NCBI GenBank assembly: GCA_008534395.1
Contig: SHMQ01000002.1
Location: 62,001 to 126,000, forward strand
Length of the DNA: 64,000 bases
Direction: 5' to 3'
Source: Candidatus Acidulodesulfobacterium acidiphilum
GTDB lineage: Bacteria; SZUA-79; Acidulodesulfobacterales; Acidulodesulfobacteraceae
In this document: positions 57,808-64,000 of the stretch, in pieces
Layout of the letters: every line of letters starts with the position of its first letter
Numbering within the stretch: position 1 is the stretch's first letter
Notes under the pieces: model-generated
What the model was told of the DNA's origin: nothing
Databases searched by the model: none
Seen by the model: the letters and a program-made list of their open reading frames with translations, nothing else
Translations under genes and position numbers: made by a program

Positions 57808-58203
57808 TTAAAATTTATAACTGAAAAGCGTAACAAATATTGCCATAGCACTTAAACTACCTAAAATAGTGACTGTTGGGCTTATTCCAGAACCGCTGCC
57901 TGAAGAAACATTACCATTTGCAGGAACTACGCCTGGTAATCCGACAGGGCTACCGGAGTTTGTATTAACTTTAGAACCATAATTTTGAGGCGGTAAACCC
58001 ACTACAAAGCCAGGATTTGAAACATTAGTAGGTGCCCCGTAATTTTGTGCAGGTAAACTGACAGGCAATCCGACAGACGAATTTTGAGCAGGCGCCCCGT
58101 AATTTTGAGCAGGCAAACCTACAGGATTAGCGGCAAAAGCCGATGTGCTTAAAAAAGTCGATAAAGCTAAAGACATTACTAAAAATATAATATTTTTTTT
58201 CAT
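57808..58203 (-). CDS. Exported repeat protein with C-terminal span (131 aa)
   Basis: Signal peptide (MKKNIIFLVMSLALSTFLST...AFA) followed by four imperfect repeats of a P-V-G-L-P-A-Q-N-Y-G-A-P type unit, a Gly/Ser-rich spacer and a hydrophobic end (ISPTVTILGSLSAMAIFVTL). Unrecognised; resembles small extended surface or pilus-associated proteins by composition. Confidence 0.7.
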   Translation of the reverse strand: MKKNIIFLVMSLALSTFLSTSAFAANPVGLPAQNYGAPAQNSSVGLPVSLPAQNYGAPTNVSNPGFVVGLPPQNYGSKVNTNSGSPVGLPGVVPANGNVSSGSGSGISPTVTILGSLSAMAIFVTLFSYKF

Positions 58204-58314
58204 TTTAATTTACCTATAAAACAAGGATTTTAAAGGATCCTTAACCCGATTTTAAAAAAAATAAAAAGGATTTTAAAAAAACGGATAATCCTTAAACCGT
58301 ATCACCTTATCACC

Positions 58315-58494
58315 TTATTTATCATCTAAATTTAGACTTAGAACTGATTCCAAGACTTTTTTAATATTTTGATAATCCTTTTCCGTTGTTATCAAAAAAT
58401 GTATCACTATATTTTTTGTAATATGAATTTCAAAGAAATTAACCGGAGCGGGATACTTACAAACTTTAATATCAATATCATCTATTTTTTTCAT
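58315..58494 (-). CDS. Hypothetical protein (59 aa)
   Basis: Unrecognised. Start at ATG 58494 because it overlaps the TGA of the zinc-ribbon gene (ATGA), giving a coupled pair. Sequence MKKIDDIDIKVCKYPAPVNF then a beta-alpha pattern. Confidence 0.5.
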   Translation of the reverse strand: MKKIDDIDIKVCKYPAPVNFFEIHITKNIVIHFLITTEKDYQNIKKVLESVLSLNLDDK

Positions 58495-58769
58495 ATTTTT
58501 TCTATTTTTCCGCCACAGAAAGGGCATTCGTCATATTTTTCTTTAAATATTTCATAACAATCTTGACAAAAATAAGCGTTTTGTATATGTATATAATTAT
58601 TTAATTGTTGTATGTTTATTTTGTATAATCTCACAGGTATTTTATTTATATTTAATAAAAAATTTTTTAACGGAATTAACGAATTGCCGGAACCGCAATT
58701 ATCACATCTGTTTTTATCGGTCAAAATCCCGCAATGCCAACATATTTTTACATTTTCAGTTATTTTCAT
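58491..58769 (-). CDS. Double zinc-ribbon protein (92 aa)
   Basis: Two four-cysteine ribbons: CWHCGILTDKNRCDNC near residues 10-25 and CQDCYEIF...CPFCGG near 68-87, separated by a helical section. Nucleic-acid binding is likely but the target is unknown. It is the first gene left of the repeat-rich right arm. Confidence 0.65.
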   Translation of the reverse strand: MKITENVKICWHCGILTDKNRCDNCGSGNSLIPLKNFLLNINKIPVRLYKINIQQLNNYIHIQNAYFCQDCYEIFKEKYDECPFCGGKIEKI

Positions 58770-59543
58770 AATATTAAGGGGGTGCCGCCCCTGGAATAGG
58801 GACGGCTGGAGAGAAATTGACCTTTCGAAGGTTTTTATAAATTTGTAATAGCAACTATTACCTATATATAGTAAGCAACTTTTTATAAAAATTTTTAGCT
58901 TAAAAGCCTTATAAAATAAGCGTTTAAAAGGTATTAAACTTGACTTTAAAAGCGAAATTTCGCGTTTTTTTAAAACAAAAAAACAAAAAAAAGTAATAAT
59001 TTATAATTGCTAGATATTTATTATTTATTGAATAAGGGGGGTCGCTTTTGCTCTCAAAAGCCCCCCCTCACCCCCAGCAAAAAGAGGATGGCATATGAAT
59101 GCCTATAACAATTTGTCCTTCTATTGATAATCTATTTTTAGATGTTATACTATTTTTGCTAGCTAAAAAAGGGGGAGTGCTTAACGGGCTTTTAGTAGGG
59201 GCTTCACCTTTAAAGGTTATTGAAAAATTCTTCCTAGCCCAGACACAAGAAAAAAGAGAGTTTTTTTTGTTGTTAATCGGTTTTTATTAATAAAAAATGT
59301 TATAATTGACGTTTTACAACAAAAAAACGCCCCAAAATAAAAAAAATGCTTAATTAAATATTTATGAAACTCTGCGTTAGTTTTTAATACGGCGTTTTTT
59401 TAGAGCGCTAGCGATTATTCCGATTTAAAAAAAATAGCAAGCTATTTTTTTTTAATCTACAGTCGCCCCCTTTGAAAAACCAGCAAGCTGCTTTTTCAAA
59501 GGGTCTTTTTTTTCAATGGATTAAATTCCTTGATTTTTTTATT
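58770..59543. other. Gene-poor stretch with hairpins
   Basis: No well-supported gene. A 21-base segment at 59,236-59,256 is exactly inverted at 61,224-61,244. Hairpins: AAAAAACGCC (59,324) with GGCGTTTTTT (59,392); AAAAATAGC-AA-GCTATTTTT (59,429-59,450); CCCTTTGAAAAA with TTTTTCAAAGGG (59,467-59,505). Confidence 0.5.
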
Positions 59544-59698
59544 TTAGCGGAGCTCTTGACTTTATAAGGTTTATGCGTAATATAACATTATATAACGAAT
59601 AATTTAGTGGAGTTCTTGACTTTATAGGTTTTATGCGTAATATAACATTAAACAACGCAGAAATTAGCGGAACTCTTGACTTTATAGGTTTTTAGCGG
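59544..59698. repeat. Three tandem 60-bp repeats with promoter-like core
   Basis: Units starting at 59,544, 59,603 and 59,663 (exact 60-base period) share TAGCGGAGCTCTTGACTTTA and GCGTAATATAACATTA. Each unit contains TTGACT and, about 16 bases on, TAATAT. Could be iterons or tandem promoters. Confidence 0.75.
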
Positions 59699-59711
59699 AA
59701 AATCAAAAAAA

Positions 59712-59865
59712 ATAGCCGTCAATCCTTACGTATTATTGACAAGTCAACGATTTTTCGCAAAATAATAAAAAACGCTATATATATTTTTTTTAACGCCGCA
59801 ATCCCTTGATATTGTTGAGTTTGCCGGTGTTTAGGTTGACTATTTTTTTTTGTATATTATAATTA
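59712..59865 (+). repeat. Regulatory repeat, copy 2 (with 36,915-37,045)
   Basis: Matches copy 1 over most of its length. Ends with TTGACT (59836-59841), 16 bases, TATAAT (59858-59863), a near-consensus promoter driving the 49-aa gene. Confidence 0.75.
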
Positions 59866-59933
59866 CATTATTAATTAAATATAATTATTAAGTTTACTGA
59901 ATACATTGAGAGACTTGATAAAAAGGTAATAAA

Positions 59934-60083
59934 ATGAAAAAAAATAAAGGAAAAGTAATAGAAATAAAAAAAAGTGATATGGAAGCCGTTTGGAAAGATT
60001 TGACAAAATATTATGAAAAACATAAAAAAGATATAATAGAAACAAAAAAAAGTGAACCACGTTTGAAAATAAGACTAATTTAG
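59934..60083 (+). CDS. Small charged protein (49 aa)
   Basis: A 49-codon frame after AAAAAGGTAATAAA, behind a consensus promoter and before a good terminator, so it is very probably expressed. Strongly basic/helical (KKNKGKVIEIKKSDMEAVWK). Unrecognised. Confidence 0.65.
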   Translation: MKKNKGKVIEIKKSDMEAVWKDLTKYYEKHKKDIIETKKSEPRLKIRLI

Positions 60084-60101
60084 AGACAAAGTATAATTCT
60101 T

Positions 60102-60129
60102 TAAAACCCGATAATATCGGGTTTTTTTA
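60102..60129 (+). terminator. Terminator of the 49-aa gene
   Basis: AAAACCCGAT-AAT-ATCGGGTTTTTTT: perfect stem followed by seven T. Confidence 0.92.
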
Positions 60130-60140
60130 TACCTTTAAAG

Positions 60141-60638
60141 ATTACTTAAAGTCAAGTCAGTTTATAAAATATTATATTATGCGTAAAATTTATTAATTAC
60201 GCTTAAAAATCTTTAACAAATGTTAAAAAGTGCTTAAAATATAAAAAGTCAAGACGCCCGCCGTGTTATTACGTTTTGTATAGCAATATAATTAATTATA
60301 ACGCTTTAAAATTTAAGCGCTTTTCGCGCTAGCGCAATCTTAAAAATTAATTTTATTTAATTTTTCTGTTTAAAGTTAAAAATTGGTGCTATGGATTAAT
60401 TACTTAAAGTCAAGAAAAAGGGTGCCATGGATTAATTACTTAAAGTCAAGATTTTTTACTTAAAGTCAAGAAAATAATTACTTAAAGTCAAGAATAATTA
60501 CTTAAAGTCAAGAAAAAAAAACAGGGCTTAAACTTAGTGCTGGCGTGAGGTTGCGGGAAATGGCAAAAATTGACTTTATAGTAAAATTAGGGCTCCCCAG
60601 GGTGCCATGGATTTTCGTTTTTTTTACTTAAAGTCAAG
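60141..60638. repeat. Iteron array ATTACTTAAAGTCAAG
   Basis: Seven copies of a 15-16 base unit at about 60,141, 60,399, 60,435, 60,456, 60,477, 60,497 and 60,624, same orientation, the middle five nearly contiguous. The reverse complement CTTGACTTTAAGTAAT contains TTGACTT, as do the 60-bp repeats. Candidate binding sites for a replication or transfer protein. Confidence 0.75.
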
Positions 60639-61021
60639 AAAAAAAAAATCCAGCTGCCCTAGTGCAGGCGTGAGGTTGCGGGAACAGCTAAAATTGACTT
60701 TTTAGTAAAATCAGGGCTCCCCAGGGTGCCATGGATTTTTTGCGACCGCAACGCTTAGATACTATTAACGGAAATGGCAATTTACAAATTACCCAAAAAA
60801 ATCTATGGCACCCATTCAAACCCTTATATAATAAGACATAGAAAGAAAAACGACACGGATTTGAGAAAAAACACAACTCGTTGGAAAAAATTTTTTTTTT
60901 GGAGAACTTTTTTTATTTTTTCGAAAATCTGTGGCACCCCCCTAAGTTTCCTTATTTTTCAAGGGGTTGAGTGGGTGCCATGGATTTAAAAATCCATGGC
61001 ACCCCAAAAATCTATGGCACC
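60385..61021. repeat. GGTGCCATGGATT repeat cluster and 80-bp direct repeats
   Basis: GGTGCCATGG or its complement occurs at about 60,385 (variant), 60,421, 60,601, 60,725, 60,803, 60,930, 60,974, 60,992 and 61,013, in both orientations. Two ~80-base direct repeats (60,535-60,614 and 60,660-60,738) share AGTGC-GGCGTGAGGTTGCGGG and CAGGGCTCCCCAGG. No gene is present; a 71-codon frame here lacks a ribosome site. Confidence 0.7.
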
Positions 61022-61054
61022 CCTTAATTTTCAAAGGGTTTAGCGTAAAATCGA

Positions 61055-61390
61055 TTTTAAGCCCCCTAATAAGCGTTTTAAGGCGTTTTGGTTTTAGGTA
61101 TATGGTTTACTACTAAAAATTAATTTAAAGGGCTTTAAAAGGCTATTACGGCGTTTTTTTTAATAACCGTTATAATAATATAATTTTAGTGCTTTGCTTA
61201 TCGGAACCTTAAAAAAAGCGTTTCTTTTTTCTTGTGTCTGGGCTTATCGCTCCGTTCGTATAATCAAAAAAGTAAAGCCCATAACGATAGCTTTGCTTAA
61301 TAGCCTTTTTAAGCCCCCTAATAGCCCTTTAGAGGCGTTTTGGTTTTAGGTATATGGTTTACTACTAAAAATTAATTTAAGCGCTTTTCG
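61055..61390. repeat. 75-bp direct repeats and palindromes
   Basis: AAGCCCCCTAATA ... AGGCGTTTTGGTTTTAGGTA ... TGGTTTACTACTAAAAATTA occurs at 61,060-61,133 and 61,311-61,383. Between them lies the right arm of the long-range inverted repeat (61,224-61,244). Confidence 0.7.
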
Positions 61391-61467
61391 CGCTAGCGCA
61401 AGCTTAAAGGGCTTTAAGCGCTAGCGAGCCGGCGGGCGCCGTCTCTTGCGCTCGCCACGGCTTAAAG
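61388..61467. repeat. GC-rich palindromic repeat, second copy
   Basis: Contains CGCTTTTCGCGCTAGCGCAA and GCGCTAGCGAGCCGGCGGGC; matches 53,270-53,335 closely and the inverted 37,230-37,270. Lies about 100 bases before the integrase gene. Confidence 0.7.
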
Positions 61468-61582
61468 GGCAATTACGAGCGTTTTTTAAAAAATATAACA
61501 CACTGAATAAAAACGCTTGACGTTATATATATTTTTGTGATAAAATTAATCAGTAGGTCAATTATTGAGGAGGATTTTTAAA

Positions 61583-62641
61583 ATGAAAATTTACAAAAGA
61601 AACACCGGAGTTTATTATGTGAATACCGGAACGCGCAGAGTTTCATTAAAAACTAAAAACAAAAAAACAGCAGAAGCTATTTTTGAAAAAATGCTGGCGA
61701 CAGGCGCAGATATAAACACAAAAAAAAATAATAATTTTGGTTTTGAAGATTTAATAAATCGATATATGGAATCGGCAAAAACTTTAAAATCTTTTTATAG
61801 GTTAAAAAGTTTTATCAAAACTTTAATGAACTTTTACGGCAAAAATAAAAAAGTCGATTCATTCACGGCTGGAGATATAGAACATTTAAAAAAACATATT
61901 CTGACAGAGAAAGGATTATCTAAAACTTATTTTAATAGACTTTTTGTGATTTTAAAAATTATTATTAAAAAAGGGGAAGATTGGGAACTTGTCGATAAAA
62001 ACGTTTTGCCAAAATTAAAAAAAGTCAAGTTGGAAAAAGAAACGGCAAGGATTCGCTTTTTAAGCGAAGACGAAATAATAAAGATTTCAAAAGCTAAAAG
62101 TTATAAGGGACAACACAAAAACATTATTTTATTGGCACTTTTTACGGGAATGCGTAAAAACGAAATATTATCTTTAAAATGGGGAGATATTGATTTTGAA
62201 AATAAAATGATTAATATCAGAGCCGAAAATTCGAAAAATGGAATTAACAGATATATACCAATACCGGAACCGATACAAAATATTTTATTAAAAATAAAAG
62301 AAACGTCAAAAAGCGAATATGTTTTTTATAACAAAAAGACTTTAAACCGTCTTTACGATTTTAAAAAACCTTTTAACTATATATTAAGTCAAGCCGATAT
62401 TAAAGATTTACATTTTCACGATTTGAGACACACTTTTGCGTCTTATCTTGTCATGTCGGGGGTTGGAATTGCTGAAGTACAACAATTATTAGGCCATAAA
62501 GACATAAAAATGACGATGCGTTATTCAAACTTATCACATAAACACTTGAGAAATTCTATAAGTATATTTGATAATAAAGAATTTCAAAGCGAAAAGGAAA
62601 AAGTAGAAAAGATAAAAGAAATATTTATGACGTTATTATAA
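61583..62641 (+). CDS. int: Tyrosine integrase of element 2
   Basis: 352 residues from ATG 61583 (GAGGAGGATTTTTAAA upstream). Arm-binding N-terminus (MKIYKRNTGVYYVNTGTRRV), core-binding domain, then catalytic residues: Arg in TGMRKNEILSLKW, Lys region NSKNGINRYIP, H-x-x-R in HDLRHTFASYL, His in LLGHKDIKMT and Tyr in MRYSNLS. It reads toward tRNA-Thr, 75 bases from the attachment site. The only other element-2 recombination gene is the excisionase at the opposite end. Confidence 0.95.
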   Translation: MKIYKRNTGVYYVNTGTRRVSLKTKNKKTAEAIFEKMLATGADINTKKNNNFGFEDLINRYMESAKTLKSFYRLKSFIKTLMNFYGKNKKVDSFTAGDIEHLKKHILTEKGLSKTYFNRLFVILKIIIKKGEDWELVDKNVLPKLKKVKLEKETARIRFLSEDEIIKISKAKSYKGQHKNIILLALFTGMRKNEILSLKWGDIDFENKMINIRAENSKNGINRYIPIPEPIQNILLKIKETSKSEYVFYNKKTLNRLYDFKKPFNYILSQADIKDLHFHDLRHTFASYLVMSGVGIAEVQQLLGHKDIKMTMRYSNLSHKHLRNSISIFDNKEFQSEKEKVEKIKEIFMTLL

Positions 62642-62646
62642 AAAAT

Positions 62647-62667
62647 TTTTAGCACTGTTTTTAGCAC
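62647..62667. promoter_or_regulatory. Candidate integrase arm sites at the right end
   Basis: TTTTAGCACTG (62647-62657) and TTTTAGCAC (62659-62667) repeat the tandem pair at 35,451-35,472, as expected for integrase arm sites flanking both attachment sites. Confidence 0.6.
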
Positions 62668-62714
62668 ACTTTAAAAATTTTAAAAAATTAATAACCTTGA
62701 AACCCTTATAAAAT

Positions 62715-62762
62715 ATGGAGCCGGCGATAGGAATCGAACCTACGACCCGCTGATTACGAATC
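62715..62762. repeat. attR of element 2 (48-bp direct repeat)
   Basis: Identical to 35,287-35,334; lies within the complete tRNA-Thr gene, so the tRNA is restored by the element or was never disrupted. Confidence 0.93.
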
Positions 62763-62790
62763 AGCTGCTCTACCCCTGAGCCACGCCGGC
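62716..62790 (-). tRNA. tRNA-Thr (anticodon CGT)
   Basis: A 75-base gene including encoded CCA. Acceptor GCCGGCG/CGCCGGC, D arm GCTC/GAGC, anticodon arm GCTGA-TTCGTAA-TCAGC with anticodon CGT, T arm GTAGG-TTCGATT-CCTAT. All stems pair perfectly. It is the integration site of element 2. Confidence 0.97.
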
Positions 62791-62821
62791 ATTTTGAAGA
62801 TTTAGATATTGTTTTACGAAT

Positions 62822-63544
62822 TTATAATATTTTGTTAGCGGCAGTAATAAAATTAAGCCTTTCTTTCTTGTTTTCTATTTCTTGTGCTAAATTTTTTATT
62901 AAATTTTCAATATTGTCTGCATGAAAATTATTTGCGTTTTCGTTTAAATCCTTAAGCTTTTCGTCGAAAATAATAGAAGATATCGGGCCTAAATTTTCCG
63001 AAAAAAGATCTTTCAGCGCTTCCATTTTATCTTTTTGAATTATTTCTCCGGAATTTATTCCGTCTCCTGCCATTCCGTTATCATTTAAAATGGAATTAAA
63101 TACAGCCTCGTTTTGAGCAAAAGAGCCGGCACCGCTTTCATCGCTTATAATATCGCTTGCTTTTTTTGAGTTATCGGCGGTTATCGATTGGTTTACTATT
63201 TTAATGAACTCGCTTTCAAGATAAGCAGTCTCCATCTTAAGAAGATTAACGTTAGAATTTCTCCTGCTAAGGATAAAAATAAACCCGCTTCCAAATCCGT
63301 TGACTATTATATTTCTGTCGTCAAAATTCAAGTAAAGAGAAGAAATTTCTATCGACGAAATAGAATATGATGCAAATAATTTGCTTATTTCTCTTGATAC
63401 CCTGCTTATTTGTTCGGACTGTATTTCGGGATCGTTAGCCTCGAATTGTAAAACTTCGCCGTCTAAAGACGATATTGCGCAAGCATCTACACCGGCAATT
63501 TTGAGAATTTTATATATAATGCTTTTATCGTCGGTTGCGTTCAT
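62822..63544 (-). CDS. Roadblock/LC7-like protein
   Basis: 240 residues. The first ~115 residues (KILKIAGVDACAISSLDGEV ... FIFILSRRNSNVNLLKMETA) follow the roadblock/LC7 alpha-beta pattern found in MglB-type regulators of small GTPases; the rest is a low-complexity linker and a helix. It is followed upstream by a second similar gene. Chromosomal. Confidence 0.65.
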   Translation of the reverse strand: MNATDDKSIIYKILKIAGVDACAISSLDGEVLQFEANDPEIQSEQISRVSREISKLFASYSISSIEISSLYLNFDDRNIIVNGFGSGFIFILSRRNSNVNLLKMETAYLESEFIKIVNQSITADNSKKASDIISDESGAGSFAQNEAVFNSILNDNGMAGDGINSGEIIQKDKMEALKDLFSENLGPISSIIFDEKLKDLNENANNFHADNIENLIKNLAQEIENKKERLNFITAANKIL

Positions 63545-63583
63545 AAATTTATATTGCTAAATAACTGTATATGTAATTATATT

Positions 63584-64000
63584 TTAATTTTCCTTAAGTA
63601 ATTTTATAGCTTCCATCTGCGTTTTTAACGCAGGGACTTCAGACGAAACTTTAAGGCTGTATAAAACATTTTTATTATTAATAATTATTTTTTTATAATT
63701 ATTGGCTTCGCATATCGCGCTTTTTAATTTATTAAAATTTAATATATCGCCTAATTCTTTTGATTGATTAAAAAGAAATAAAGCGTCGGCGGATTCGAAA
63801 TCTGTATCGTCGATGCCTTTAGAATATAATACTTCGCCGTCCTCTTTAACCGCAAGAATAGATTCTACGCCGTTTATTACGGATAAAGTTTCTGCAATTT
63901 TAACTACTAAAGCAGGACTTGATTCAGTATAGTTTTTTACAATTTCAGTATCGGAACTTTTTGCGTTATTAGGTTTTTGATTGCTATCCGATCCCTTGCC
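63584..64000 (-). CDS. Roadblock/LC7-like protein, truncated by window edge
   Basis: 139 codons visible, open at the right edge. VVKIAETLSVINGVESILAV, KEDGEVLYSKGIDD and a C-terminal SEVPALKTQMEAIKLLKEN helix follow the roadblock/LC7 layout, resembling the neighbour at 62,822. Tandem roadblock genes often work with a small Ras-like GTPase, which may lie outside the window. Confidence 0.6.
   Translation of the reverse strand, partial: GKGSDSNQKPNNAKSSDTEIVKNYTESSPALVVKIAETLSVINGVESILAVKEDGEVLYSKGIDDTDFESADALFLFNQSKELGDILNFNKLKSAICEANNYKKIIINNKNVLYSLKVSSEVPALKTQMEAIKLLKEN

Noticed and set aside
59099-59290. 63-codon frame on the plus strand
   Set aside because: Start lies inside another frame, product is hydrophobic low-complexity, and it overlaps one arm of a long inverted repeat; not enough support.
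60688-60989. Overlapping frames of 62-71 codons in the right arm
   Set aside because: Located within repeated GGTGCCATGG DNA, no ribosome site, composition unlike genes of the element.

Overview
The window is AT-rich DNA from a low-GC Gram-negative bacterium. It shows lipoprotein and Sec signal peptides, lytic transglycosylases, proteobacterial-type MobF/TraD conjugation proteins and a LexA/DinB SOS pair. It has no rRNA or phylogenetic marker strong enough to name the species; an uncultured delta-proteobacterial-like lineage is a guess. Two integrated, conjugation-related elements sit side by side in tRNA genes, separated and followed by short pieces of ordinary chromosome.

Element 1 (left edge to about 31,206) is an ICE- or plasmid-like element whose left end lies outside the window. 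Its right end is a tyrosine integrase followed by a 3' fragment of tRNA-Lys(CTT). Nearly all of its genes are on the minus strand. It carries a recombination module (SSB, Gp157-like protein, UvrD helicase, PD-(D/E)XK nuclease, RecT, ExoX), a long run of small unknown proteins, and a retron-type reverse transcriptase. It also carries an IscB nuclease with its omega (HEARO) RNA, a replication-relaxation protein, a coupling ATPase with a small membrane partner, and ParA/ParB. Two features stand out. (i) The reverse transcriptase is preceded by a clear retron msr-msd RNA, and a second, sequence-diverged but structurally covarying msr-msd lies about 2.5 kb further on without its own reverse transcriptase. 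(ii) Two long gene-free stretches (16.0-17.1 and 18.9-21.9 kb) are packed with hairpins and contain two copies of one large nested structure whose stems differ by compensatory changes. These look like large structured RNAs of a kind I do not recognise. A 15-bp leader motif, TAACTTCGCTATATA, recurs at about 17 gene junctions of this element.

Chromosome 1 (31,207-35,286) holds DUF2905, dinB, lexA with a candidate SOS box, and a DUF445 membrane protein.

Element 2 (35,287 to about 62,762) is bounded by a 48-bp direct repeat of the 3' end of tRNA-Thr(CGT). It has an excisionase, a RepB-like primase, an SF3 helicase, an iteron array, a MobF relaxase-helicase, a TraD-type coupling protein split into membrane and ATPase genes, and an integrase at the far end. 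No VirB4 or core type IV secretion channel is present, so it looks mobilizable rather than self-transmissible. The centre (45.8-58.8 kb) encodes an unrecognised set of secreted and small membrane proteins, including three paralogues, plus a transglycosylase, a lipoprotein and an EcoRI-type adenine methylase. A 279-bp inverted repeat flanks the transfer/secreted-protein block. The right arm (58.8-61.5 kb) is almost gene-free and full of iterons, direct repeats and palindromes. The window ends with tRNA-Thr and two roadblock-like chromosomal genes.
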